Assembly: GCA_022601395.1 (NCBI GenBank)
Contig: JAJACS010000008.1
Span: forward strand, 1 to 64,000
Direction: 5' to 3'
DNA length: 64,000 nucleotides
DNA from: Chlamydiia bacterium
Lineage (GTDB): Bacteria; Chlamydiota; Chlamydiia; Chlamydiales; GCA-2402025
Shown piece after piece: positions 1 through 7,971 of the stretch. Made by a program: the position numbers and the translations under genes. The notes under the pieces were generated by a model. It ran no database searches. It was not told the origin of the DNA and saw only the letters and a program-made list of their open reading frames with translations. Position 1 is the stretch's first letter. The number at the start of each line of letters is the position of its first letter.

Positions 1-38
1 ATAATAAAAAATATTTTACCAAATGAATTAAAAGTGGA

Positions 39-68
39 TTGTTATACAATGTTAAATGTTTATAACAA
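39..68. repeat. inverted repeat upstream of 87-416
   Basis: Perfect 8-base arms TTGTTATA (39-46) and TATAACAA (61-68) are separated by 14 bases and end 18 bases before the ATG at 87. It could be an operator or a weak 5' hairpin in the leader of the next gene. No T-run follows, so it does not look like a terminator. An AT-rich 8-mer pair can arise by chance. Confidence 0.3.
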
Positions 69-86
69 GCAACTTTATGGTGTAAT

Positions 87-416
87 ATGACTGAATTTAT
101 TTCTTCAGTAGAAAATGTTTCATTAGATGTTCAAAGTGAGCTGCAATCATTTTCTTCAGATCATCTTCTTAAAACTCTTCCCCCTTGGGCTCAGATGGAA
201 AAAGAAGTCCAAAAAATCAAAGAAAATGAAGATGTACAGAATGCACTAGATGGAGATGAGATCCTTGAAATCACTAAGGATGATCATGATAGCATCTACT
301 ATATCAAAACAGAGAACGCAGTCATTAGAGCCTATATCAACTACCTTCCTCAAGATATGTGCGGTCCTGCTAAGTTCGAAGTAAACTTCCTAGATAAGCA
401 AGAGATTAAGTCTTAA
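87..416 (+). CDS. small acidic hypothetical protein
   Basis: A 109-residue ORF of unknown function. It has no signal peptide or membrane segment and is rich in Glu, Asp and Lys, so a soluble cytoplasmic protein is likely. The C-terminal half (about residues 55-105) alternates hydrophobic and charged residues as in a small beta-rich fold, with the segments DSIYYIKTENAVIRAYINYL and PAKFEVNFLD. The start ATG at 87 lacks an obvious Shine-Dalgarno sequence. The stop overlaps the stop of the convergent phosphofructokinase gene by 4 bases, typical of compact genomes. I do not recognise the family. Confidence 0.65.
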   Translation: MTEFISSVENVSLDVQSELQSFSSDHLLKTLPPWAQMEKEVQKIKENEDVQNALDGDEILEITKDDHDSIYYIKTENAVIRAYINYLPQDMCGPAKFEVNFLDKQEIKS

Positions 417-2044
417 GAATCTTTTAGCTTAAGGACTTCTGGAGGTCTGCCCGTAATCTGCGGATCTCCAAAAAACTGAATCGGTCCTGGAAACTGGTAG
501 TCATCAGCTATCATCCAACTTTTTCTATGCTTCTTAAAAGTTGCAAACGGTCCTTTATTAAGATCTACTAAAGCTTTTTGAATGACGGGCTTCTTTTTTC
601 CCTTCCTCATCTCAAGATTCATAAGTGAAATAATAGGAATCCCCATTACTCTCCATTTCTTAGCATCTTCTAGCAAATGATTCACGCAAGCCATATATCC
701 ACTAAGACCCTCTTTGATTAAAGCTGCAGCTGTATACCCTAAGGCATAGCAATAGGTCGCATCAAAGTTACTTGGGAAACCTGCCCTTCCTTCATATCCA
801 AAAAAGTGGGCCACTGGACTAAAGGATCCTTTAAAATCTCTTTGCTTAAGCTCTTTTGATACAGTTTCCATAAAAAGCTTTTCCGTGTTGATATGCGATA
901 CCTGTACATTACCATGAGGATCTCTATCTAAAAGAAGCTGCTTTTGTATCCCTTCGGGCAAAAACTCAAACGTACTTAAAAGGTCCCCTTTAAGAGTATT
1001 TCTCACCTTGTCTATTGATGCGCTAGGATCAAGAGATGTAAACTCACTTCCTGCTAGAAGAGTATTTAACTCCTCAATAAGAGATTTCATCTCTGGAATA
1101 AACTCAATAAGACCCTCTGGAATAAGAATCACCCCATAATTTTTCTTCATCTTAGATCTTTCTTCAACAAGATCTGCAAGCTCTTTTGTAATACATTTAA
1201 TCGTGAGCTTTCTTTCTAAAACTTCTTCACTAATAAATGTATAATTAGGGTGTGTTTGCAATGCGCATTCAAGAGCAATATGAGAAGCAGACCTTCCCAT
1301 AAGTTTTACAAAGTGTGTGTATTTTTTAGCAGAAATAGCATCTCTTTCTAGATTACCTATCATCTCAGAGTATGTCTTGCACGCTGTGTCAAAACCGAAG
1401 GACATTTCAACATATTTATTCCGTAAGTCCCCGTCAATTGTTTTAGGAACACCAATAACCTTTGTTGTACAACCATTCTTGACTAAGTATTCAGCAAGTA
1501 CCACCGCATTTGTATTAGAGTCATCTCCTCCTATCACAACAAGACCATCTAACTTTAACTCTTGTATTGTTTGCAAAGAAGACTTTAGCTGCTCTTCTGT
1601 TTCAATTTTCGTTCTTCCAGAACCAATAAGGTCGAAGCCGCCTGTGTTTCTGTAGGAGGACACAAATTCCCTATCTAGCTCATGAATATTACCTTCAATG
1701 ATTCCAGAAGGACCATTTAGAAAACCAACTAGGTGAGAATCTGGATTTAATGTTTTAAGGGCATCAAAAAGTCCAATGATCACATTATGACCCCCTGCAG
1801 CTTGACCACCTGATAAAACAACACCTACTCTAAAAGGAGGAAAATCTTTTTTATCTTTTGCTATGTTTGCGCTCAAAAGAGGTAAACCAAATAGATGCGG
1901 AAAAAGAGACTGAATCTCTTCAAGATCTGAAACAGATGAAGTATCTTTTTCTTTTTCAAAACAAACAGAAGCTAAGTTTTCAAAAATTTCAGGTAAATGT
2001 AGTTGATAGTTCTTTCTAGCACTTAAAAGAGGGCTTTCTGTCAT
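413..2044 (-). CDS. pfp: pyrophosphate-dependent 6-phosphofructokinase
   Basis: Predicted cytoplasmic enzyme that phosphorylates fructose 6-phosphate to fructose 1,6-bisphosphate in glycolysis. At 543 residues it matches the long PPi-type enzymes, not the roughly 320-residue ATP form. Visible signatures are the phosphate-binding GGQAAGGHN near residues 79-87, GGDDS at 172-176 and PKTIDGD at 200-206. In the family an Asp in GGDDS and a Lys in PKTIDGD mark use of pyrophosphate instead of ATP. The start is ATG at 2044, with GGAGACACCC just upstream. It is transcribed divergently from pyrG. Chlamydiae are known to carry PPi-type PFK; which phosphate donor is used here is inferred from the motifs. 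Confidence 0.93.
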   Translation of the reverse strand: MTESPLLSARKNYQLHLPEIFENLASVCFEKEKDTSSVSDLEEIQSLFPHLFGLPLLSANIAKDKKDFPPFRVGVVLSGGQAAGGHNVIIGLFDALKTLNPDSHLVGFLNGPSGIIEGNIHELDREFVSSYRNTGGFDLIGSGRTKIETEEQLKSSLQTIQELKLDGLVVIGGDDSNTNAVVLAEYLVKNGCTTKVIGVPKTIDGDLRNKYVEMSFGFDTACKTYSEMIGNLERDAISAKKYTHFVKLMGRSASHIALECALQTHPNYTFISEEVLERKLTIKCITKELADLVEERSKMKKNYGVILIPEGLIEFIPEMKSLIEELNTLLAGSEFTSLDPSASIDKVRNTLKGDLLSTFEFLPEGIQKQLLLDRDPHGNVQVSHINTEKLFMETVSKELKQRDFKGSFSPVAHFFGYEGRAGFPSNFDATYCYALGYTAAALIKEGLSGYMACVNHLLEDAKKWRVMGIPIISLMNLEMRKGKKKPVIQKALVDLNKGPFATFKKHRKSWMIADDYQFPGPIQFFGDPQITGRPPEVLKLKDS

Positions 2045-2265
2045 GGGTGTCTCCTACTCAAAATTTCCCGGAGTATTACGAAATGATTAGAAATAATAAA
2101 GGAAAAATTGAAAGTCTTACCAAGTACAGAATACGTTAATAAACCCTCTTTTTATAAAAAAATCGCAAATTTAAAATTTTAATACGGATAACCTTGGATA
2201 TTCTCTTTGCACAAAAGGTACTAAAAATCTTAAAATCATCCTTTGAAAATTTCGATATGGAATCT

Positions 2266-3885
2266 ATGAGTAAGTATATATTTATGACAGGCGGAGTGGT
2301 CTCTTCTCTAGGAAAAGGACTAACCTCTGCGTCTATTGCTCTTCTTCTTGAAGCAAGAGGCTACAAAGTCGCTATGCTTAAGCTAGACCCCTATTTAAAT
2401 GTTGATCCAGGAACAATGAGTCCCTATCAGCATGGGGAAGTTTATGTCACAGACGATGGCGCAGAAACTGACCTCGACCTTGGGCACTACCATAGGTTTA
2501 CAAATGCTCACCTATCAAAATTTTCCAATGCGACTTCAGGACAAGTCTACGATACTGTTATCAAAAATGAGCGTCACGGTGATTATCTTGGAAAAACCGT
2601 GCAAGTGATCCCCCATGTGACTGATGAGATAAAAAGACGTATTCTTCTCTCTTCAAATCATAATCAAAATCCTGATGTCACTTTTGTCGAAATCGGAGGA
2701 ACTGTAGGTGATATTGAGTCTCTTCCTTTCTTAGAAGCAATTAGACAGTTTAGGTTAAAGCACGCAAAAGACTGCTTAAACATACATCTCACTTATGTGC
2801 CTTATTTAAAGGCTGCAGGAGAGCTTAAAACAAAGCCAACGCAACACTCTGTACAAGTTCTTCGTGAAATTGGAATCATTCCTGATCTAATCTTATGCCG
2901 ATGCGAAGACCCTCTTCCTCAAGAAATCAAAGAAAAGATCGCTCTTTTCTGTTCTGTTGATAAGGACGCTGTGATTGAAGAGCCTGATGTGAAGCATTCT
3001 ATTTATGAAGTTCCCCTTTCCTTAAAACATTTTGGTTTGGATGCGACTGTTTGCAAGCTACTCGATCTTAAGCTTAATAAGTGTAATGTCAAAGAGTGGG
3101 AAGAAATTGTTAGAAAGGTAAAGAACCCAAAGAAAACAGTTTCTATTGGTATTGTCGGAAAGTATCTCCAGCATCAAGATGCCTACAAATCTGTTTTTGA
3201 GGCATTAACACATGCTGCTGTCCAGCAAGAAGCAAAGCTTAAAATTGTCTCTATTGACTCAGAAAAATTCTCAAATGATCAAGACATCGAAGAAAAGATT
3301 AAAGAGTGCGATGGAATCCTAATTCCTGGCGGTTTCGGTGAAAGAGGTTTTGAGGGGAAAATTCGAGTTGCAAAGTATGCAAGAGAAAACAACATCCCTT
3401 ACTTTGGAATCTGCCTTGGCATGCAGGTTCTTGCTGTAGAGTTTGTAAGGAATGTTCTCGGACATAGCGACGCAAACTCAACAGAAATGGAACCAGAAAC
3501 CAACACACCTATTATTTCACTACTTAGCGAGCAAAGTAGAGTGACAGATTTAGGCGGAACGATGAGGCTTGGTGCTTATACGACTCATCTTACAAAAGGA
3601 ACGAAAGCACACAAAGCTTATAAAGAAAATACAGTTTCAGAAAGACATAGGCATAGATACGAGTTTAATAATGCATATATCGATGAGTGCAAAGAAAAGG
3701 GTCTTGTTATCTCTGGACAATATAAAGAAAAATCTCTTTGTGAAATTTTGGAAATCAAAGATCATCCTTGGATGCTTGGTTCTCAGTTTCATCCTGAATT
3801 TAAATCAAAACCAACAAAGCCGCACCCACTTTTTGCAGACTTTGTTAAAGCATCAATAAACAACAGTAAAGGAAATCATGGGTAA
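2266..3885 (+). CDS. pyrG: CTP synthase
   Basis: Converts UTP, ATP and glutamine to CTP in pyrimidine synthesis. The N-terminal synthetase domain opens with GGVVSSLGKG at residues 9-18. The C-terminal class I glutamine amidotransferase domain has the nucleophile Cys383 in GICLGMQ and the His509/Glu511 pair in SQFHPEF. I chose ATG 2266 (MSKYIFMTGG, 539 residues) because the family starts there. The frame stays open upstream to a TTG at 2194 and an ATG at 2257, but that 24-residue extension does not resemble the family. The gene overlaps ruvX by 8 bases, so the two are probably co-transcribed, as in Chlamydia (pyrG-yqgF-zwf-devB order, from memory). Confidence 0.96.
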   Translation: MSKYIFMTGGVVSSLGKGLTSASIALLLEARGYKVAMLKLDPYLNVDPGTMSPYQHGEVYVTDDGAETDLDLGHYHRFTNAHLSKFSNATSGQVYDTVIKNERHGDYLGKTVQVIPHVTDEIKRRILLSSNHNQNPDVTFVEIGGTVGDIESLPFLEAIRQFRLKHAKDCLNIHLTYVPYLKAAGELKTKPTQHSVQVLREIGIIPDLILCRCEDPLPQEIKEKIALFCSVDKDAVIEEPDVKHSIYEVPLSLKHFGLDATVCKLLDLKLNKCNVKEWEEIVRKVKNPKKTVSIGIVGKYLQHQDAYKSVFEALTHAAVQQEAKLKIVSIDSEKFSNDQDIEEKIKECDGILIPGGFGERGFEGKIRVAKYARENNIPYFGICLGMQVLAVEFVRNVLGHSDANSTEMEPETNTPIISLLSEQSRVTDLGGTMRLGAYTTHLTKGTKAHKAYKENTVSERHRHRYEFNNAYIDECKEKGLVISGQYKEKSLCEILEIKDHPWMLGSQFHPEFKSKPTKPHPLFADFVKASINNSKGNHG

Positions 3886-4306
3886 AGTGATTGGTATTGA
3901 CTATGGAATGGCTAGAGTAGGCCTCGCTGTCTCTGACGACAGCAGCATTATGGCTTTTCCACTAAAGTGTATTGGCGCGCTTAAAGATCATAAAAAAACA
4001 GCAGAAGCTATTATAAAAGAAACAGAAGCTAGTAACGTTGACTCTTTTGTGATAGGACTTCCTCTTCTAATGAGCGGCAAAGATAGCGATATGACAAGAG
4101 AAGTACGTACTTTTACAAAGACACTCGAAGAAGTATCTGGTAAAAAAGTAGCTCTTTGGGATGAGAGGCTCACAAGTAAAGAGATTGAAAAGCTCCTAAT
4201 AGAAGGAGATATGAAAAGAAAGAAAAGGTCGAAATTCATCGATACTCTTTCTGCAACTCTCATTTTGCAAAGCTACCTAGACTCGCAAAAACAACTTCAG
4301 ATTTAA
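3878..4306 (+). CDS. ruvX: Holliday junction resolvase-like nuclease RuvX/YqgF
   Basis: 142 residues, the normal size for the YqgF family. The RNase H-like fold is shown by the N-terminal MGKVIGIDYGMARVGLAVSD with its acidic Asp, by VIGLPLLMSG near residue 60, and by LWDERLTSKE near residue 100. A C-terminal acidic residue (FIDTLSA) completes the set. Family members process the 5' end of pre-16S rRNA, and a resolvase role was proposed earlier. It overlaps the end of pyrG by 8 bases and lies 76 bases before zwf, so it sits in a pyrimidine/pentose-phosphate gene block. Confidence 0.92.
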   Translation: MGKVIGIDYGMARVGLAVSDDSSIMAFPLKCIGALKDHKKTAEAIIKETEASNVDSFVIGLPLLMSGKDSDMTREVRTFTKTLEEVSGKKVALWDERLTSKEIEKLLIEGDMKRKKRSKFIDTLSATLILQSYLDSQKQLQI

Positions 4307-4382
4307 CAAAAAAACTTGATTTTTTACCCCTCGCTCGTTAGAAACAAGGGAAGATTTAAAACATTTTCTCACAGGAATACCT

Positions 4383-5927
4383 ATGACTCAAAATGACCAG
4401 CATCCCTTAGAAGAACTAGGTCATCAACAAAGAACTTTAGATCCTTGTCTCCTTGTTATTTTTGGCGCTACAGGAGACCTAACATCAAGAAAACTTTTTC
4501 CCGCGATCTACAATTTAAAAAGAGAAGGGCAACTACCTGCCTCTTTTGCTTGTACAGGTTTTGCAAGAAGAAAAAAATCGCATGAAGAGTTTCGAGATGA
4601 AATGAAAGAGGCTATCAATAAGCACTCTAGAGTAAAGCCTATCGACGAGTCTATCTGGGGTAGTTTTCAAGATAAAATCTTTTATCATGAGTCAAGCTTT
4701 GATGAGCCTGAAGGCTATAAGAAACTAAAAACGTTTTTAGAAGAGCTTGATACCAAGTTCGGAACAAAAGGTAACAGGGTCTTTTACCTTTCAACACAGC
4801 CAAGTTACTTTCCAATCATCATTGAGCAGCTCGAGCAAAATGGCTTGATGTATAACTACGAAACAGTAAAAGACAAATGGTCACGCGTTATTATCGAAAA
4901 GCCTTTTGGTCACGATCTCGACTCCGCACATGCCCTTCAAGCTGACCTTCTAAAACATATTGCAGAGCCGCAGTTATTCAGAATTGACCACTACCTTGGT
5001 AAAGAAACGGTACAAAATCTTCTTGCCTTTAGATTCTCAAACTCAATCTTCGAATCTCTTTGGAATGGCCGATATATCGATCATGTTCAAATTACAGCCG
5101 CAGAAGAGCTCGGCATTGGCACAAGAGGAAAGTTCTATGAAGAGCAAGGACTCTCAAGAGACTTCATCCAAAACCACCTTATGCAACTTCTATCCCTTGT
5201 TGCGATGGAACCTCCTCATAACTTAAGCGCCGATGCTGTAAGAGATGAAAAGGTAAAAGTCTTGGAATGTATTAGCCCGTTCAACGAAGAAACCTTCGAA
5301 ACAAATGCATGCCGCGGGCAATACGAAAAAGGCTTTATCTCCGGAGAGGCTGTTAAAGGATACAGAGAAGAAGATAATGTAGATCCAAAATCCTCTGTCG
5401 AAACCTATGCAGCTTTGAAGCTTTATATCGACAATTGGAGATGGGATGGCGTTCCCTTCTATATAAGGGGAGGAAAAAGACTTCCTAAAAGAGCTACAGA
5501 GATCGCAGTGACCTTCAAACTTCCTCCTGGAAAGCTATTTTGCAAAACGGGGCAGAAAATTGAGCCCGACACTCTCGCTATTCGCATACAGCCCAATGAA
5601 GGGATCTCTCTTAAGATGAACTGCAAGGTTCCAGGGCCATCTAGCCCTATTCAACCTGTGAAAATGGACTTTAGGTATGGAGCATTTTTCGGCCTAGCAC
5701 CTCCTGAAGCTTATGAAAGGCTTATTTGTGACTGCATTGTAGGAGACAGCACACTCTTTGCAAGGCAAGATGAAGTATTTAACTCTTGGCGCATACTCAC
5801 TCCTTTATTAGAATATTGGGGATCGAAAAAACCAGAAAACTTCCCGAACTACCAAGCAGGCAGCTGGGGTCCAAAAGTATCTGACGATATGATGGAGCGT
5901 GATGGAAGAAAATGGAGATTAATTTAA
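4383..5927 (+). CDS. zwf: glucose-6-phosphate 1-dehydrogenase
   Basis: First enzyme of the oxidative pentose phosphate pathway, oxidising glucose 6-phosphate to 6-phosphogluconolactone with NADP. At 514 residues it is full length. The Rossmann nucleotide-binding motif FGATGDLTSRK lies near residues 28-38 and the catalytic RIDHYLGKE at 200-208. The C-terminal half carries the family segments VPFYIRGGKRLP and YERLICDCIVGD. Five bases separate it from the OpcA-like gene, which in turn overlaps the lactonase gene, so the three form one transcription unit. Confidence 0.97.
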   Translation: MTQNDQHPLEELGHQQRTLDPCLLVIFGATGDLTSRKLFPAIYNLKREGQLPASFACTGFARRKKSHEEFRDEMKEAINKHSRVKPIDESIWGSFQDKIFYHESSFDEPEGYKKLKTFLEELDTKFGTKGNRVFYLSTQPSYFPIIIEQLEQNGLMYNYETVKDKWSRVIIEKPFGHDLDSAHALQADLLKHIAEPQLFRIDHYLGKETVQNLLAFRFSNSIFESLWNGRYIDHVQITAAEELGIGTRGKFYEEQGLSRDFIQNHLMQLLSLVAMEPPHNLSADAVRDEKVKVLECISPFNEETFETNACRGQYEKGFISGEAVKGYREEDNVDPKSSVETYAALKLYIDNWRWDGVPFYIRGGKRLPKRATEIAVTFKLPPGKLFCKTGQKIEPDTLAIRIQPNEGISLKMNCKVPGPSSPIQPVKMDFRYGAFFGLAPPEAYERLICDCIVGDSTLFARQDEVFNSWRILTPLLEYWGSKKPENFPNYQAGSWGPKVSDDMMERDGRKWRLI

Positions 5928-5931
5928 GCAT

Positions 5932-7029
5932 ATGTCATCGGAAAACATCGTACATCCATCAGAAATAGAGAGCCAACTAACAACGATTTGGGATTCTCTT
6001 CAAGGTAAAGGAAAGACAAGAGCTAGTCTTTTCAACCTGATTATTTACTCCAATCTGAACACAAGAACAGACTATCTCTATGAAATTTCTCAGAAGCTTA
6101 TTGAAAAATTTCCATCTAGGATTATTTTCATTACTGTTGATGATAAAGCTCCAAGTGAAACGCTTAAAACATCCGTTTCAGTTATATCCTCTGAATCAGA
6201 AAACAGTGAAACCGCTTGTGACTTCATCAATATCTTGCTGAGTAAGGACTCTGAAGAAAGGGCTCCCTTTTTAATTTTGCCACACCTTCTTACAGATCTT
6301 CCAATCTACTTGCTTTGGGCTGACGACCCGTCTAAAAATGATCCCACAGGTCAAAAGCTTGAAAAACTCGCCACAAGAGTGATTTTTGATTCTGAATCTA
6401 CGGATCATCTTGGAGATTTCGCATCAGCACTCCTGAAGCATAAAGACAACTCTGGATCAGATATAGCTGATTTAAATTGGGCCCGTATAGAAGGGTGGAG
6501 AACACTTCTTGCAGAAACATTTAATTCAAAAGAAAAACTCTCTGATCTTAGCACTCTTTCTCAGATGAAAATCTTTTACAACTGCACTGAAAATAACTTT
6601 TTCTGCCATACCAAAATACAAGCTCTGTACCTGCAAACATGGATTGCAACGCAAATGAATTGGGAGTTTACAAAGTCCAAAAAACATGAAGAAAACACTC
6701 ACTTCTATTACAAAAATGCAGGGAAAGAAGTAGAACTTATCCTAGTGCCAACAAACAAGAAAAACGTTGCTCCAGGAAGGTTGATTAGTATTGAAATCAC
6801 AACAGAGAAAAAAGACACTTTTCAGATTAAAAGAAAAGAAGATCAGCCACACGTAATCGATGTAGAGTATTCTACACCAAATTTCTGCCAACTCCCCTTT
6901 CAGTTTATTTTTGATCGTTACGAATCTGGACAAACTCTTGTGAAAGAGATTTTCCACAAAGGCACAAGCAATCACTACCTAAAAATGTTAAACACTCTAT
7001 CAAAGTTCGAAGACCGGGATCTACTATAA
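5932..7029 (+). CDS. opcA: OpcA-like glucose-6-phosphate dehydrogenase assembly/activator protein
   Basis: 365 residues, assigned to the OpcA family from sequence pattern and position. Family-like segments are KFPSRIIFITV (about residues 39-53), LPHLLTDLPIYLLWADD (about 115-131), KLATRVIFDSEST (about 144-156), ADLNWARIEGWRTLLAETF (about 180-199) and the ALYLQTWIATQMNW stretch after 225. In cyanobacteria and actinobacteria OpcA activates or assembles Zwf; it has no catalytic residues of its own. Its place between zwf and pgl, overlapping the pgl start by one base, supports that role. From memory, Chlamydia has no gene between zwf and devB, so this is an extra gene compared with the pathogens. 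Confidence 0.8.
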   Translation: MSSENIVHPSEIESQLTTIWDSLQGKGKTRASLFNLIIYSNLNTRTDYLYEISQKLIEKFPSRIIFITVDDKAPSETLKTSVSVISSESENSETACDFINILLSKDSEERAPFLILPHLLTDLPIYLLWADDPSKNDPTGQKLEKLATRVIFDSESTDHLGDFASALLKHKDNSGSDIADLNWARIEGWRTLLAETFNSKEKLSDLSTLSQMKIFYNCTENNFFCHTKIQALYLQTWIATQMNWEFTKSKKHEENTHFYYKNAGKEVELILVPTNKKNVAPGRLISIEITTEKKDTFQIKRKEDQPHVIDVEYSTPNFCQLPFQFIFDRYESGQTLVKEIFHKGTSNHYLKMLNTLSKFEDRDLL

Positions 7030-7778
7030 TGAAAACGAAAAATTGGGATGAAAGACGTAAAATCATTGTTCCTGGAAACAAAGAAGAAACCATCACATTT
7101 TGCGTTGAGCATTTTATCAGTTGTGCAAATGATGCCATAAAAGATCATGGAAGCTTCTTTGTAGCTCTTTCTGGCGGATCTACTCCAAAAGCCATGTTTG
7201 AGCTTCTAGCTGAAAAATATGCAGACAAAGTTGACTGGTCTAAAGTACATCTCTTTTGGAGTGATGAAAGGTCTGTTAAGCCTGAAAACCCTGATAGCAA
7301 CTACAACATGGCCATGAGCTCAGGTTTTGCAAAACTTCCCCTTATAGGCGATCATATCCACCGTATGGTCGCAGAAGACAACATCGAGGTGAATGCAAAA
7401 GCTTATGAGGAAACGATCCATAACACACTCGAAGATCAACCCTTTGACCTTATCATGCTTGGTATGGGTGAAGATGGCCATACAGCGTCTCTCTTTCCAG
7501 GTACAGAAGGCCTGAAAGAGAGCACAAGAAAAGTCATCCCCAATTTCATCCCAGAAAAAGACACCTGGCGCATGACCATGACCTTCCCCCTTATTAATCA
7601 AGCTCACAATATCGCGATTTATGTCCTCGGTGAGGGCAAAAAAGAGCGTATCCTCTCTGTCCTATCTGAGAAGGACGAATCCCACCTGTTACCATCCGCA
7701 AAGGTAGGAACGAGTAAAAATCCAGCAGTTTGGATCGCAGACTCTGGAGCTAGCTCATTGATATTCAACAACTTATAA
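7029..7778 (+). CDS. pgl: 6-phosphogluconolactonase
   Basis: Hydrolyses 6-phosphogluconolactone to 6-phosphogluconate, the second oxidative pentose phosphate step. 249 residues, the normal length for the DevB/Pgl family. The sugar-isomerase-like fold is shown by LSGGSTPKAMFELL (about residues 47-60), WSKVHLFWSDERSV (about 73-86), and LIMLGMGEDGHTASLFPGT (about 139-157). The start codon shares a base with the stop of the OpcA-like gene (TAATG). It is the last gene of the zwf block; a weak hairpin without a T-run follows at 7784-7812. Confidence 0.95.
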   Translation: MKTKNWDERRKIIVPGNKEETITFCVEHFISCANDAIKDHGSFFVALSGGSTPKAMFELLAEKYADKVDWSKVHLFWSDERSVKPENPDSNYNMAMSSGFAKLPLIGDHIHRMVAEDNIEVNAKAYEETIHNTLEDQPFDLIMLGMGEDGHTASLFPGTEGLKESTRKVIPNFIPEKDTWRMTMTFPLINQAHNIAIYVLGEGKKERILSVLSEKDESHLLPSAKVGTSKNPAVWIADSGASSLIFNNL

Positions 7779-7884
7779 AAAATCGTAAGTCACTGCTTAC
7801 CAACCACTTACGGGTGAATACTTTTTCTTTAAGTCTTTAAAATCTAATTGTTTACATATCCATTTTATTCGTTTTTAAATATTC

Positions 7885-7913
7885 TTTATATAGTTTCAAA
7901 TATTTGCTATAAT
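7885..7913 (+). promoter_or_regulatory. probable sigma70-type promoter for 7972-9831
   Basis: A perfect -10 TATAAT (7908-7913) lies 17 bases after a TTTATA -35 (7885-7890, 4 of 6 matches). Transcription would start near 7920, giving a leader of about 50 bases before the ATG at 7972, which has a GGAG ribosome site. The surrounding DNA is very AT-rich. Confidence 0.55.
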
Positions 7914-7971
7914 AGTATACGAAAGTGAATAGCTTAATAATAAATAATAAAAAACCCAAATGGAGTAAATA

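Noticed and set aside
4307-4382. zwf promoter TTGATT-17-TAGAAA
   Set aside because: The -10 match is weak, and the 76-base gap can be spanned by read-through from ruvX.
7784-7812. CGTAAGT/ACTTACG hairpin as the zwf-operon terminator
   Set aside because: The 7-base stem has a 15-base loop and no T-run directly after it, so termination is doubtful.
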